In this document: positions 45,673-56,335 of the stretch, one piece after another
Position numbering within the stretch: the stretch's first letter is position 1
How the letters are laid out: each line of letters starts with the position of its first letter
Assembly (NCBI RefSeq): GCF_016239305.1
Contig: NZ_JAEHOQ010000006.1
Location: forward strand, 62,001-126,000
Length of the DNA: 64,000 nt
Source: Proteus vulgaris
Lineage (GTDB): Bacteria; Pseudomonadota; Gammaproteobacteria; Enterobacterales; Enterobacteriaceae
Direction of reading: 5' to 3'
Notes under the pieces: generated by a model
Seen by the model: the letters and a program-made list of their open reading frames with translations, nothing else
The model's database searches: none
Told to the model about the DNA's origin: nothing
Translations under genes and position numbers: made by a program

Positions 45673-48110
45673 TTTGGCGTTGGTTCTGGCGTGAATGGCG
45701 TTCTCCTGCATTATTAATTGTTTGGCTTTCTTTAGCGCTTGCGGTCGCTTGTGTACTTGCTTTGGGGCGTATTGGTGATCGTATTGATAAAAGTATTTAT
45801 GCTCAAAGTCGAGACTTAATTGCAGGCGATTTAGTGTTACGTGCATCTTATCCTGTTGACGAAAACTGGCTTGCTGAGGCGAAAAAAATGGGATTAACCC
45901 TCAGTCGCCAAATGCAATTTACTACGATGTCTTATGCTCCAGAAGGAGATACACCACAGCTTGCGTTAGTTAAAGCCACTGACAATTTATATCCACTTTA
46001 TGGTGAATTAGAAACAGAACCCGCGGGCTTGAAACCAGAAAAAGGAACTGCGCTTGTTGGTGCCCGATTACTGGAACTGCTGGATATAAAAGTCGGCGAT
46101 AAAATTGATGTAGGTGACGCTACATTTACAATCAGTGGTGTATTAATTCAAGAGCCTGACAGCGGATTTAACCCTTTCCAAATAGCACCACGTATTTTAA
46201 TTAATCTTGATGATGTTGAATCAACAGGTGCAGTACAACCCGGTAGTCGCCTAACTTATCGCTATATGTTAGCGGGTAATGAGTCCGTGATTGATAGTTA
46301 TCAACAACGCTTTGATCCTCTATTAAAACCCGATCAGCGTTGGAATAGTTTAAAACAAGATAGTGGTGCACTTTCACAATCTATGGAAAGAGCAAAAAAC
46401 TTTCTTCTACTCTCTGCTCTATTAACATTACTACTCGCGATATCGGCAGTAGCGGTTTCAATGGCGCACTATTGTCGCAGTCGTCATACTTTAATTGCGG
46501 TACTAAAAACATTAGGTGCAGATAAACGTGCATTGCGAAAATGGATAGTAGGGCAATGGGGCGCTATTCTTATCGGAGCCGTCATTGTGGGTTCATTGAC
46601 GGGGCTTCTCTTTGAAATTATTTTGCTACAAATTTTATCCCCTGTTTTACCTAAACGTTTACCTGATGCGAGTTTTTTACCGTGGTTTTGGTCAGTAGGC
46701 TCTTTATTATTAATCGCTTTATTAACTGGATTAAGGCCTTATTATCAATTAATGGCAACTCAGCCTTCTCGTGTATTAAGAAGTGATACCACGGCACCAG
46801 TCTGGCCTTTACGTTATTATTTACCACTAGTAGCGTTAATTGTTATCGGCACTTTAACGCTTTTTGCCGGAACAGGGGTTTTATTGTGGTCAATTCTATT
46901 TGGCGTTGTTGTTATCGCCTTTTTACTGGGCGCTATTGGTTGGCTTGGATTGTGGGTATTAAAGCAGTTTAAATTCCGCCAACTCAGTGCTCGACTAGCG
47001 GTAACTCGCTTGTTACGACAGCCTTTTCAGACCATGACTCAATTGGCTGCTTTTGCACTTTCATTTATGTTGTTAACGCTATTGGTGCTGATCCAAGGTG
47101 ATTTATTAGATAAATGGCAAAAACAATTACCAGAAGACAGCCCTAATTATTTTCTGATCAATATGTCCGCGCCTCAAGTCCAAGAAGTTAACACTTTATT
47201 GGCGCAATATAACGTCGAACCTACAGACGCCTATCCTGTAGTATTAGCGCGCTTAACGCAGATTAATGAGAATAATGCCAAAGAGTGGGCTGATAAACGT
47301 GATGCAGGGAATAATACAGTGCGCCGTGAGCTTAATTTAACGTGGCACAGTGAATTACCTAAAGATAATGTGATCCTAGAAGGCACATGGCCACCTGTTG
47401 GTAATGGTGTTTCCCTTGATCAAGGTGTTGCCAAACAACTTGAGATTAAACTGGGTGATGAATTAACTTTTGTGGGAGATACTCGAGAGTTTAAGTCAGT
47501 TGTGACCAGTATTCGCCATGTTGATTGGGAAAATATGCGCCCTAACTTCTTCTTTATTTTTTCTGAAGAAGGATTAAGTAATCAACCAGAAAAATGGATG
47601 AGTAGTTTTTATTATAATGGAGATGGCGCTTTAATCACGGCACTTAATCGACAATTCCCTACGGTTAGTGTGTTAGATACGGGGGCGCTAATTCAGCAGG
47701 TGCAACAAATCTTACAACAAGTCAGTCGCGCATTAGAAATTATGGTCGGATTGGTGATGATTTGTGGTGCATTATTATTAATTGCTCAAATTCAGGTAGG
47801 AATGACACAACGGCGCATTGAGCTTGTAGTTTATCGCACATTGGGAGCTGGTAAATTATTATTACGACGCACACTTTGGGCGGAGTTCGCTTTATTAGGC
47901 TTAATGGCTGGTTTAGCCGCAGCAATTGGTGCTGAGATGGCATTAGGTTTATTGCAGAAATTTGTATTTAATTTTCCTTGGCAACCTCAATGGGGAATGT
48001 GGCTTACTGTACCTATTATCGCGGCACTTCTATTGTCGCTGTGTGGCAGTGTTTTAGGTGTAAGACTGTTGCAAGATAAAGGTCAATACCGCCGAATTCA
48101 AGGTGAGTAG
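45669..48110 (+). CDS. ybbP: FtsX-like ABC permease YbbP
   Basis: The 813-residue inner-membrane protein has about ten helices in two FtsX-like blocks with a large periplasmic domain after the first helix (about 40-240). It partners the YbbA ATPase; their ATGA overlap indicates co-translation. Length is close to E. coli YbbP (804 as recalled). In E. coli an rhs element and then the allantoin cluster follow; here a terminator and the convergent speF follow. Confidence 0.92.
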   Translation: MIWRWFWREWRSPALLIVWLSLALAVACVLALGRIGDRIDKSIYAQSRDLIAGDLVLRASYPVDENWLAEAKKMGLTLSRQMQFTTMSYAPEGDTPQLALVKATDNLYPLYGELETEPAGLKPEKGTALVGARLLELLDIKVGDKIDVGDATFTISGVLIQEPDSGFNPFQIAPRILINLDDVESTGAVQPGSRLTYRYMLAGNESVIDSYQQRFDPLLKPDQRWNSLKQDSGALSQSMERAKNFLLLSALLTLLLAISAVAVSMAHYCRSRHTLIAVLKTLGADKRALRKWIVGQWGAILIGAVIVGSLTGLLFEIILLQILSPVLPKRLPDASFLPWFWSVGSLLLIALLTGLRPYYQLMATQPSRVLRSDTTAPVWPLRYYLPLVALIVIGTLTLFAGTGVLLWSILFGVVVIAFLLGAIGWLGLWVLKQFKFRQLSARLAVTRLLRQPFQTMTQLAAFALSFMLLTLLVLIQGDLLDKWQKQLPEDSPNYFLINMSAPQVQEVNTLLAQYNVEPTDAYPVVLARLTQINENNAKEWADKRDAGNNTVRRELNLTWHSELPKDNVILEGTWPPVGNGVSLDQGVAKQLEIKLGDELTFVGDTREFKSVVTSIRHVDWENMRPNFFFIFSEEGLSNQPEKWMSSFYYNGDGALITALNRQFPTVSVLDTGALIQQVQQILQQVSRALEIMVGLVMICGALLLIAQIQVGMTQRRIELVVYRTLGAGKLLLRRTLWAEFALLGLMAGLAAAIGAEMALGLLQKFVFNFPWQPQWGMWLTVPIIAALLLSLCGSVLGVRLLQDKGQYRRIQGE

Positions 48111-48144
48111 TGAAAATAAACAAGAACTATAAATAGAGTTAAAT

Positions 48145-48182
48145 AAAAATGCTGATGTCATCAAACATCAGCATTTTTTATA
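48145..48182. terminator. Bidirectional terminator between ybbP and speF
   Basis: AAAATGCTGATGT and ACATCAGCATTTT form a 13-bp stem around CATCAA, with A- and T-runs at the ends. Confidence 0.85.
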
Positions 48183-48197
48183 GGAAAAAATAAAGAA

Positions 48198-50360
48198 TTA
48201 TTCTTTTATAACATAAGCATAAATACGCTTACTGCCATCATCTTCATTGTAAATATAAACGCCTTGAAGTTCCGTTGAAAAACCCGGAAGTTGATTAATG
48301 GTCACTTCAAGGGCTTGGAAATAACGTAACACTGCACCTCCCCAAATCTCACCGGGAACTGTGCATAAAACACCTGGCGGATAAGGTAAAGCTCCTTCTG
48401 CAGCAATTCTGCCATCTAATTCACTTAAAGGTAAAAACTCTACATTGCCACGTACAAACTCAATATTAGCTTGTTGTGGACTTAGTGCTCGCTTAGGAAA
48501 ATGATTTTTTCTAAACATCTGTTTTTGCAGTAACTTGATATTGTATTTGACACAAATATCATGCATTTCCTGACAGAGTTGACGCAATGTATAACCCTGA
48601 TAACGAGATTGATAACGACGACAAACAGAAGGTAATACCTGTTCTAATGGAATGTCGTCAATTAGCAGTTTTTCAAATTTCACAATTAATGAAATTAAGC
48701 GTTCAAATTTATTATTATGCTCTGCGGGGGTGAGCAAAAATAGAATAGAGTTTAAATCACTTTTTTCAGGAATAACGCCATGTTCCCGTAAATAATTTGC
48801 CAAAATAGAAGCAGGTACACCAAAGGCTTCATATTCTCCTGTATGGGGGTTAATGCCCGGTGTTGTGAGCATTAGTTTACAGGGATCAACAAAGTATTGA
48901 TTGGTGGCATAACCTTCAAATGAGTGCCAATTATCATTAGGAATAAAGTTGAAAAAACGCTGATCAGACGCAATTTCATCTGTTTCGTGATCTTGCCAAG
49001 CAATACCATCCACAATTTCAGGAATAAAAGGCTTCATAAATTGGCACTGCTTTAATAATGATTTACGAGCTTCAATGCCTTGCTTAACACAATTCATCCA
49101 CATTGCTTCACCGCTTTTGCCCGAATGCATCTTTGCATTGACATCTAGAGCTGCAAAAAGAGGATAAAAAGGGCTGGTGGATGCATGCATCATAAAGGCA
49201 TTATTCATGCGCTTATGATTAACGTATCGAGATTGCCCTTTGATATGCGCATCTTTTTTATGTATCTGAGAAGTTTGTGAAAAGCCGGCTAGTTGTTTAT
49301 GAACAGATTGAGTAACGAGAATACCAGGATCGTTTTCATTGAGTGTTAGCAACAAAGGCGAACACTGTTTCATCATTGGAATAAATTGTTCATAGCCCAC
49401 CCAAGCGGAATCAAATAAAATGTAATCGCAAAGATGACCTATTTTATCAACGACTTGTCTTGCGTTGTAAATTGTACCGTCATAAGTGCCTAGTTGAATA
49501 ACAGCTAAACGGAAAGGACGCTGATCAAATTGGCGTTCAGGCGTAATTTCTGCAATTTGTTGGCGTAAATAGTTCTCTTCAAAGCAATGCGCATCAATAC
49601 CACCGATAAAACCAAAAGGGTTACGAGCTGTTTCTAAATAAATAGGGGTTGCCCCCGCTTGAATAAGTGCGCCATGGTGATTGGATTTATGATTATTTCT
49701 ATCAAATAACACCAAATCATTTGGTGCCAATAATGCATTTAAGGCAACTTTATTCGAAGAAGAGGTTCCATTTAAGACAAAATAGGTTTTATCTGCATTA
49801 AACACTTGTGCCGCAAAGGTTTGTGCATCGTAAGGTGCACCTTCATGAATAAGTAAATCACCCATTTCCACGTCAGCATTACAGAGATCAGAGCGAAATA
49901 GGTTCTCACCAAAATATTGATAAAACTGCTCGCCCGCAGGATGGCGTCGAAAAAACTCTCCACCTTGATGTCCGGGGCAATCAAAAGCAACATTTTTTTC
50001 GGCAACATAATTTACTAAGCGTGAAAAAAACGGTGTAGTTAGGTTTTCTTCATATTGATGGGCTGCTTTATTGATCAAAATACTATTCTTTTGATGTGCG
50101 CTTTCATCTGTAATGACAACACCCGAAACTTGATTAAGTAAGTCAGCACCGAGGGTATCGTTAAGATCAACAGCAATAAAGACAGGTAATTCAAAGCCTG
50201 TTTGTTGAACACGCGCTAATTCACCCGACTCAATATCTGGCAATGACAGTATCACAGCCGATACTTGCGTTAAATTTGCATCAACAATATCAATAATAGG
50301 GCGTTCACACGAAAAATAGTGTGAAAGCGAGGGGCAACACGCCAACTTCATTTTTTTCAT
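48198..50360 (-). CDS. speF: Ornithine decarboxylase, SpeF type
   Basis: The 720-residue PLP enzyme makes putrescine and CO2 from ornithine. DCPGHQGGEFFRRHPAG, HEGAPYDAQTFAA and the PLP-lysine segment SVHKQLAGFSQTS are clear. Across the protein the sequence follows SpeF (the inducible enzyme) more than SpeC. In E. coli speF is followed by the antiporter gene potE and preceded by the arrest peptide speFL; here a terminator follows at once, and no speFL-like ORF is seen in the 176-bp upstream gap. A palindrome at 50453-50473 may be its operator. Within Proteus, ornithine decarboxylase marks P. mirabilis. Confidence 0.93.
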   Translation of the reverse strand: MKKMKLACCPSLSHYFSCERPIIDIVDANLTQVSAVILSLPDIESGELARVQQTGFELPVFIAVDLNDTLGADLLNQVSGVVITDESAHQKNSILINKAAHQYEENLTTPFFSRLVNYVAEKNVAFDCPGHQGGEFFRRHPAGEQFYQYFGENLFRSDLCNADVEMGDLLIHEGAPYDAQTFAAQVFNADKTYFVLNGTSSSNKVALNALLAPNDLVLFDRNNHKSNHHGALIQAGATPIYLETARNPFGFIGGIDAHCFEENYLRQQIAEITPERQFDQRPFRLAVIQLGTYDGTIYNARQVVDKIGHLCDYILFDSAWVGYEQFIPMMKQCSPLLLTLNENDPGILVTQSVHKQLAGFSQTSQIHKKDAHIKGQSRYVNHKRMNNAFMMHASTSPFYPLFAALDVNAKMHSGKSGEAMWMNCVKQGIEARKSLLKQCQFMKPFIPEIVDGIAWQDHETDEIASDQRFFNFIPNDNWHSFEGYATNQYFVDPCKLMLTTPGINPHTGEYEAFGVPASILANYLREHGVIPEKSDLNSILFLLTPAEHNNKFERLISLIVKFEKLLIDDIPLEQVLPSVCRRYQSRYQGYTLRQLCQEMHDICVKYNIKLLQKQMFRKNHFPKRALSPQQANIEFVRGNVEFLPLSELDGRIAAEGALPYPPGVLCTVPGEIWGGAVLRYFQALEVTINQLPGFSTELQGVYIYNEDDGSKRIYAYVIKE

Positions 50361-50452
50361 TACACTCGTGTTTAATCAATCGGAGAATTGGCAAACAATA
50401 TACTTGGTTGTGAATGTGATTGAAATAAATTAAAGCAATAAAATTGATAATT

Positions 50453-50473
50453 TTATGCATGATAAATGCATAA
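50453..50473. promoter_or_regulatory. Perfect inverted repeat upstream of speF
   Basis: TTATGCAT and ATGCATAA flank GATAA. It is about 95 bp before the speF start, a possible regulator site. Confidence 0.4.
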
Positions 50474-50495
50474 TTTACCATTATTAGTGATTGGT

Positions 50496-50533
50496 AAATG
50501 GATAAGTTTATAAGAGGCTAAACTTATCCATTT
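50496..50533 (-). terminator. Hairpin after ynaI
   Basis: AAATGGATAAGTTTA and TAAACTTATCCATTT form a perfect 15-bp stem around an 8-nt loop beside the ynaI stop. No long T-run follows beyond the stem. Confidence 0.55.
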
Positions 50534-50536
50534 CTA

Positions 50537-51562
50537 TTACTGTGGGATCGAAGACGATTTTTCGATATAAACTGTTTGAGATGGAAATGCAAAGTCAGCG
50601 CCATGTTTATGCACAATCTCAATCATCTTCAAATAGACTTCCTGCTGAGCTTCAAGCCACTGTGCCCAGACGGTTGTTTTGGTAAAACAATACACCATGA
50701 TATTGAGTGAAGAGTCTGCGAATTGATTAAAATAGACTAGCAAGGTTTGTTGTGTATCGATTTTGTCATTTTGCATTAGCATGGTGCGGATATCTTCAAC
50801 AATCACACCAATTTTATCTGAATCTTCGTAACGTAAACCGAGTTCAGTTTCAATACGCCGATTAGTCATTCGTCCCGGATTTTCTACGCTAATGGAAGAG
50901 AAAATTGAGTTAGGAATATAAAGCGGTCGATGGTCGAAGGTAATAATTTTAGTAATACGCCAACCAATTTCTACTACCGTACCTTCAATATTACGATCAG
51001 GTGAGCGTACCCAGTCACCTATATTAAAAGGGCGGTCAAAATAGAGCATAACACCAGAAAAAAGGTTACTGAGTACATCTTTACTTGCCATACCAATGGC
51101 AATACCACCTAATCCGCCAAAAGTCATTAAGCCTGATAAGCTCATACCAAAATGCTCACCAAACAATAAGATAATGATGACAAAAAGGGTGATTTTAAAT
51201 ATACGAGAAATAATACGGGCTGAAGTGGGATCGCTACCTTTTCTAATCTGTGATTGCTCTAATCTATTAATGAGTAAGAAAAATTTACGCATTAAAACTA
51301 AGGCAATGCCGACGTAAGTAAAGAAATTAATCATCCTAAAAGAGATAAAATGGAGATTAAAATCAACAACAGCCATTTCACAGTATTGGCTTAAGATAAT
51401 CACTAAACTACAAAGGAGGATGGCTTGGCTAATATGAATAATAATATTTCTACGACGTTTTTTCTTTTTGTCATGAAAAAGAGAGACGGCGACAAAACCA
51501 ACAAAACAGGCTAAAGCAACGCCTACACCTATCGAGTATTTTATTATTAATGCATCATTCAT
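50537..51562 (-). CDS. ynaI: MscS-family mechanosensitive channel YnaI
   Basis: The 341-residue protein has four N-terminal membrane helices and a MscS pore helix region ([32 protein letters not shown] at about 150-180, given here in part as [19 protein letters not shown]), followed by the cytoplasmic vestibule domain. Length and wording match E. coli YnaI (343), a low-conductance channel opened by membrane tension. It is a single-gene unit, in a slot that is not its E. coli location. Confidence 0.93.
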   Translation of the reverse strand: MNDALIIKYSIGVGVALACFVGFVAVSLFHDKKKKRRRNIIIHISQAILLCSLVIILSQYCEMAVVDFNLHFISFRMINFFTYVGIALVLMRKFFLLINRLEQSQIRKGSDPTSARIISRIFKITLFVIIILLFGEHFGMSLSGLMTFGGLGGIAIGMASKDVLSNLFSGVMLYFDRPFNIGDWVRSPDRNIEGTVVEIGWRITKIITFDHRPLYIPNSIFSSISVENPGRMTNRRIETELGLRYEDSDKIGVIVEDIRTMLMQNDKIDTQQTLLVYFNQFADSSLNIMVYCFTKTTVWAQWLEAQQEVYLKMIEIVHKHGADFAFPSQTVYIEKSSSIPQ

Positions 51563-51629
51563 CAGCTTAACATCTCCTTAGAAAATGCGTTTGTATAATA
51601 CGAAACCTATTATTATGTTTATTTAATTG

Positions 51630-52889
51630 CTATTTTTTCTGTTCACTAGCATGCTGAAATTTAGGGTAAGTAGGTGGTTTCATAAAGAATGTTACCGCTA
51701 AGATCAATAGTACAGGTATGGTTAAAATTAAGAATGCAGGAGTGAAACTCCCTGAGATGTCTTTTATTGCACCCGCAAAGAACGGCGCTAAACAAGCAAG
51801 CGTCGAAATTAAATTCATGACTGAAAATAGCTCAAGGTAAGGAGAGCGACCGAAGTAGTTAGCCAGCAATATACTTGATGCTAAAAATGTCATGCCATAA
51901 CCGATACCGACACAAACTGTAAACAGGATCAGATAAATCCAAGAGTTTGCCATGCTGAGTGCTAACAACCCAATAATGATAATACTTAAACTAGCAATAA
52001 GTAATTTTTTAGGTTCTAACCATTCACCAATAGCGCCACCCGCTAAGCGTGAGAAGGCGTTGATAAAAGCCATACTACTTAATAAGGTAGCAGCAATAGT
52101 CTCGCCAAAGCCATTTTCAATAATATGAGCAACGGCAAAACTATTAACGGTAATACCGCACCATAAAAAAGCCGTATAAGTGGCAGCGATAACATAAAAT
52201 TGCCATGTTCTCAAAGCATGGCGGGCCGTCCAAATTTCTTTGGTTTGATAGATACGCTTTGTACTTTGGAGTTGGCTAATTTTTTTGGCATGCTCTTGCT
52301 CTTTGCTTCCTTCACGTAAAAAAAGAATAGTGAAAAGAGTAATAACGGTAAGTGTGATCGCTGAAATAAGCCAATGCATACGCCATGTATGCCATAAGTG
52401 CGTGGCTAAAAAGTAGATCCAAGGCCCCGCCACACCGCCTAATCCACCAATAGTAAAATAAACACCGAAGGCAAAAGATTGTTTTTCAAATAAGCGAGAA
52501 ATAACGTAAGTTCCGGGTACTGTTGCAAGTAAGGTAAAACCAATACCTAATAGTGCAGTACCAAGGAAATATCGTGCAATGGTGTAGGTTTCATAAAGAA
52601 AATAAAAACCGCTGACGAAAATCATCAGTCCAATAAGGAGAGTAAAGCGAACACTTAATTTACGAATAAGTAAGGTGGGTAAAAAACTGGCAAGACCACA
52701 AGTTAATCCTAATAACGTAAAACCAAGGCCCGCTTGTGTCCAATTCCACTCTAGCTCACTTATCATGCTAGGAAGAACCACACCCAAAGATGTAAATGTG
52801 GTAGCGGTAGCTAAAAAATAGACTAAACCCAGTAATATCAGCATACTCCACTGATAAATGGGCCCAAAACTCTGTTGTGTGGCTTGCAT
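51630..52889 (-). CDS. MFS transporter, substrate unknown
   Basis: The 419-residue protein has about 12 membrane helices and belongs to the major facilitator superfamily; TFTSLGVVLPSMISELEWNW after helix 1 recalls the monocarboxylate/oxalate-formate porter group. A central loop (about 195-220) is charged. It lies between ynaI and purK with no operon partner, so context gives no substrate. In E. coli the allantoin gene cluster occupies this place. Confidence 0.8.
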   Translation of the reverse strand: MQATQQSFGPIYQWSMLILLGLVYFLATATTFTSLGVVLPSMISELEWNWTQAGLGFTLLGLTCGLASFLPTLLIRKLSVRFTLLIGLMIFVSGFYFLYETYTIARYFLGTALLGIGFTLLATVPGTYVISRLFEKQSFAFGVYFTIGGLGGVAGPWIYFLATHLWHTWRMHWLISAITLTVITLFTILFLREGSKEQEHAKKISQLQSTKRIYQTKEIWTARHALRTWQFYVIAATYTAFLWCGITVNSFAVAHIIENGFGETIAATLLSSMAFINAFSRLAGGAIGEWLEPKKLLIASLSIIIIGLLALSMANSWIYLILFTVCVGIGYGMTFLASSILLANYFGRSPYLELFSVMNLISTLACLAPFFAGAIKDISGSFTPAFLILTIPVLLILAVTFFMKPPTYPKFQHASEQKK

Positions 52890-52944
52890 CCTGACTCCAT
52901 CTAACGGGTGCAGTAACCTGAATAATCAGGAGAAAATAGCGAAT

Positions 52945-52973
52945 AACAGACCTATTTTATCAAGGTCTGTTCG
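52945..52973 (-). terminator. Terminator after purK
   Basis: AACAGACCT and AGGTCTGTT form a 9-bp stem around a 9-nt loop, 40 bp past the purK stop; ATTCGCTATTTT follows on the minus strand. Confidence 0.6.
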
Positions 52974-53012
52974 TTTCAAGGCTATTATTCTCTAACTTTA
53001 TGAGTCGGACTG

Positions 53013-54080
53013 CTAGCTTAATTTTTCTAAAGCCCATTGGATGGGATTTTGATAGGCATCATCAAGCATAAGACTTAATGAGTTAAGTGTGTCTTTTAGT
53101 AGTTGGTTATCACGATGAACAAGATTGATATGACCCACTTTACGCACCGGACGAACTTCTTTTTCATACCAATGTAAATGCACTAAAGGTAATGAAAGCC
53201 ATTGGGGATTTATGTCAGTACCAATCAAATTAACCATTACTGCGGGTTGGCAAACTTCAGGTTTTGGCATCGGTAAATCTAAGATTGCACGCAAATGTAA
53301 CTCAAATTGGCTGATAGAGGCACCATTTTGTGTCCAGTGGCCACTGTTATGAACTCGGGGAGCTAATTCGTTGATAAGTAATTTATCACCGACAATAAAA
53401 CACTCCATTGCCATTACACCAACATAATTGAGTTTATCAAGGATAGACGTCAGCATTTTCTCTGCTGATTGTTGCAATTTTGGGGCGGGTGTTGGTAATG
53501 CAACACTCATACGTAAAATGCCATCTTGATGAAGGTTATGTGTTAAAGGATAAAATACACAATGACCTTTTCTATCTCTAGCTCCTACTAATGACACTTC
53601 ACCAGAAAAGGGGATACCTTGCTCAACAATACATTCACCATAAATTTCAGTGGGTAATTGTTGTTCTTCACCAGGGTGAATTCGCCATTGTCCGCGACCG
53701 TCATAACCACCAACACGACGTTTCACGATAATAAAATTACCTAACTGAGCAAAAATATCAGGCCATTGTGCAGGGGATGTTAAGGCTTGCCAAGGTGCGG
53801 TTGCCAAACTGAGCTCATCAAGAAGTTGTTTTTGAGGAAATCTGTCTGCAAGCAAAGGAAAAATATCACGGTTAACAAAGTTAGTATGGCGTTCTAACTC
53901 TTTTGTTAATGCCGTTTCTGGCCAACGTTCAATTTCTGCAGTAATAATACTTTTTTGATAGGGAACCGCTTCAGGTTCTGCATCTAATCCTACTGGGTAA
54001 ACAGCAATACCTAAAGGTTCACCTGCTTGTCTTAGCATTCTGCCTAATTGACCATTTCCAAGGACACAAACCGGTTTCAT
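53013..54080 (-). CDS. purK: N5-carboxyaminoimidazole ribonucleotide synthase PurK
   Basis: The 355-residue ATP-grasp enzyme carboxylates AIR with bicarbonate and ATP to N5-CAIR in purine synthesis. [13 protein letters not shown] is at the N-terminus, [12 protein letters not shown] the ATP-grasp loop and [14 protein letters not shown] the metal-binding region. Its start overlaps the purE stop as ATGA, so the two are coupled. PurR control comes from the purE promoter. Confidence 0.97.
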   Translation of the reverse strand: MKPVCVLGNGQLGRMLRQAGEPLGIAVYPVGLDAEPEAVPYQKSIITAEIERWPETALTKELERHTNFVNRDIFPLLADRFPQKQLLDELSLATAPWQALTSPAQWPDIFAQLGNFIIVKRRVGGYDGRGQWRIHPGEEQQLPTEIYGECIVEQGIPFSGEVSLVGARDRKGHCVFYPLTHNLHQDGILRMSVALPTPAPKLQQSAEKMLTSILDKLNYVGVMAMECFIVGDKLLINELAPRVHNSGHWTQNGASISQFELHLRAILDLPMPKPEVCQPAVMVNLIGTDINPQWLSLPLVHLHWYEKEVRPVRKVGHINLVHRDNQLLKDTLNSLSLMLDDAYQNPIQWALEKLS

Positions 54081-54598
54081 AGTGCCTCTCTTGGATCAGA
54101 GTTATTTAATACATCGTCGGTTTGTGCTGTGCGCCATGCAGTTAGTGCGTCTAAAATAGCAGGAGAATGTAGCGCCAAAATTTGAGCCGCTAATAAAGCT
54201 GCATTGGCAGCCCCCGCTTTGCCAATCGCTAAGGTTCCTACTGGGATACCTTTTGGCATCTGCACGATTGAATAGAGGCTATCAACACCGTTTAATGCTG
54301 CACTTTGAACAGGAACACCGAATACAGGTACTAACGTTTTAGCTGCAAGCATTCCCGGTAAATGGGCTGCGCCTCCAGCACCTGCGATAATGACATCAAA
54401 GCCATTACTTTTTGCTTTTTCAGCAAAGCTAAATAACTTATCAGGGGTACGGTGCGCAGAGACAATCTCAACATGGTAAGGAATATGTAGCGCATCTAAT
54501 ACATCAGCGGCATGAGACATGGTTGCCCAGTCACTTTTAGATCCCATTACAATGGCGATACGAGGGGAAGCGGTATTTAGACCAACGTGAGAAGACAT
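54077..54598 (-). CDS. purE: N5-CAIR mutase PurE
   Basis: The 173-residue enzyme converts N5-CAIR to [23 protein letters not shown] and [11 protein letters not shown] are the class I PurE active-site blocks (Ser, Asp and His). It is co-transcribed with purK (4-bp overlap). A PurR box lies 76-91 bp upstream, inside the gap to lpxH. Gene order cysS/ppiB-lpxH-purE-purK is the same as in E. coli. Confidence 0.97.
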   Translation of the reverse strand: MSSHVGLNTASPRIAIVMGSKSDWATMSHAADVLDALHIPYHVEIVSAHRTPDKLFSFAEKAKSNGFDVIIAGAGGAAHLPGMLAAKTLVPVFGVPVQSAALNGVDSLYSIVQMPKGIPVGTLAIGKAGAANAALLAAQILALHSPAILDALTAWRTAQTDDVLNNSDPREAL

Positions 54599-54673
54599 TA
54601 CTTAACTGCTCCTGTAAGTATAAACGGATATAGCCTAATAAATTGAGAATGATAGTATCATGCTAACACGCCA

Positions 54674-54689
54674 AGGAAAACGTTTGCGT
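54674..54689. promoter_or_regulatory. PurR operator of purEK
   Basis: AGGAAAACGTTTGCGT is the reverse form of the PurR consensus ACGCAAACGTTTTCNT with no mismatch at the defined positions. Confidence 0.85.
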
Positions 54690-54731
54690 AAAGAAAAAAA
54701 GGCCTTTTATAGAGAAAATAAACGAAACAAC

Positions 54732-55454
54732 TTAAAAGGGAAAATGGATCAGTTCTATTTTTTCAGCGGTGACTTTAAACATAGAACCTTCGGTATGCCA
54801 AGCACCCAATACACCACGATAGTGCGTTTTACCTTCAATATGGACAGTATGAACAGCCGGTCGGTGTGTATGTCCGTGGATCATCCATTGTGTATTGAAG
54901 TGTTTAAAGGTATCAATCACCGCTTGTGGGTTAACATCCATAATTGAATCTGATTTATATTGGTTTTCGTGCTGGCTACGGGAGCGCATTTTATCGGCAA
55001 TACGTAGTCGAACAAACAGAGGAAGTAATAAAAATAGGCGTTGGATAAATTTATTATGTACTTTTTTACGATAACGCTGATAAGCCTCATCATCAGTACA
55101 AAGTGTATCACCATGCAAAATCAAGATATGATGTTGATAAATTTTGAGCACTTTTTCTTGAGGAAGTAGAGTGATACCGCTCTCTTTTGCAAAACGAGAG
55201 CCAATTAAAAAATCACGATTTCCATGAATAAAATAACAGGGAATACCCGCATTTTTTAGTGCCATTAGCGCTTGAGCAATTTGGTGATGTAAAGGATTAG
55301 GATCATCATCACCTATCCAAAAATCAAAAAAATCACCTAAGATATAGAGCGCTTTAGCATGAATGGCTTGCTCTTTTAGAAAGCGAAGAAAACCGGCAGT
55401 GATTGCCGGTTCATGTTCACTTAAATGCAGGTCTGCAATAAAAAGCGTACACAT
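54732..55454 (-). CDS. lpxH: UDP-2,3-diacylglucosamine pyrophosphatase LpxH
   Basis: The 240-residue metallophosphoesterase cleaves UDP-2,3-diacylglucosamine to lipid X and UMP in lipid A synthesis at the inner membrane face. [13 protein letters not shown] carries the first metal ligands (Asp and His), [20 protein letters not shown] and HGDTLCTDD the others, and [13 protein letters not shown] closes the site. It starts 12 bp after the ppiB stop, as in E. coli. Confidence 0.96.
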   Translation of the reverse strand: MCTLFIADLHLSEHEPAITAGFLRFLKEQAIHAKALYILGDFFDFWIGDDDPNPLHHQIAQALMALKNAGIPCYFIHGNRDFLIGSRFAKESGITLLPQEKVLKIYQHHILILHGDTLCTDDEAYQRYRKKVHNKFIQRLFLLLPLFVRLRIADKMRSRSQHENQYKSDSIMDVNPQAVIDTFKHFNTQWMIHGHTHRPAVHTVHIEGKTHYRGVLGAWHTEGSMFKVTAEKIELIHFPF

Positions 55455-55466
55455 AAAGAGTAATGC

Positions 55467-55961
55467 TTATTCGCTAACCGTTACACTTTTAATGATGATA
55501 TCTTCACGAGGAACATCTTGGTGGAAACCGCTACGACCTGTAGAAACCGCTTTAATTTTGTCGACAACGTCCATTCCTTCAACAACTTCAGCAAAGACAC
55601 AATATCCCCAACCATTTGCATTTTCAGCACGGAAGTTTAAAAAATCGTTATCTGCAACGTTGATAAAGAATTGTGCAGTCGCGGAATGAGGATCGTTAGT
55701 ACGAGCCATTGCTAATGTACCACGATTATTTGCAAGTCCATTGTTTGCTTCGTTTCTAACAGGTGCTTTGGTTGCTTTTTGATTCATACCAGGTTCAAAA
55801 CCGCCACCTTGGATCATAAAGCCATTGATGACACGGTGGAAGATAGTGTTATCGTAGAATCCTTCTTTACAGTAGTCTAAAAAATTCTCTACGGTTGCAG
55901 GTGCTTTGTCTGCAAATGTATTAATCACGATATCGCCGTAATTGGTATGAAAAGTAACCAT
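55467..55961 (-). CDS. ppiB: Cyclophilin-type peptidyl-prolyl isomerase PpiB
   Basis: The 164-residue cytoplasmic cyclophilin speeds cis-trans isomerisation of proline bonds. [13 protein letters not shown] has the catalytic Arg, [13 protein letters not shown] and [15 protein letters not shown] complete the fold. Length equals E. coli PpiB. It precedes lpxH by 12 bp and diverges from cysS. Confidence 0.97.
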   Translation of the reverse strand: MVTFHTNYGDIVINTFADKAPATVENFLDYCKEGFYDNTIFHRVINGFMIQGGGFEPGMNQKATKAPVRNEANNGLANNRGTLAMARTNDPHSATAQFFINVADNDFLNFRAENANGWGYCVFAEVVEGMDVVDKIKAVSTGRSGFHQDVPREDIIIKSVTVSE

Positions 55962-56335
55962 ATTCAGATCCTAATATAATTTTAGCTTTACCCAGATTTG
56001 GGCATAAACAATAGTCCTGTTTTTTATATCACAGTTGCCTTATTTAGTCAGTATTCATCTTTTTTTTGCACTATTTTTCTAATTAAACAGGTGTATAAAA
56101 TGGGAAAAAATACTTTTCGCCAAAATTTAGCTCAATAATAGAAGTTTGATTGTTCACTATCAACGATTGAACAGTGAAAATAAGGATTAAGCAGAGTAAT
56201 ATAATAGTGCAGATCTTGAGTTTGCTTTGTCTTCAAGATCCAATATCCTAATTAATATCATGCTATAGTAGTTGTTATTTTCTTTTATATAAAAACGTAA
56301 TAAACACGTACAGTTGAAAACGGGAACGTCCACCG
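55962..56335. other. Divergent gap between ppiB and cysS
   Basis: This 374-base region holds both promoters. The cysS side has a hairpin with arms GATCTTGA (56212-56219) and TCAAGATC (56233-56240), and TATAGT at about 56264. No gene is visible. Confidence 0.5.

Noticed and set aside
50453-50473. ArgR box upstream of speF
   Set aside because: The dyad has TGCAT half-sites and a 5-bp centre, not the TGAAT halves and 4-bp centre of an ARG box; kept only as an unassigned inverted repeat.
54660-54947. Plus-strand ORF over the purE-lpxH gap
   Set aside because: It covers the PurR box and the end of lpxH in antisense and has no protein-like features.
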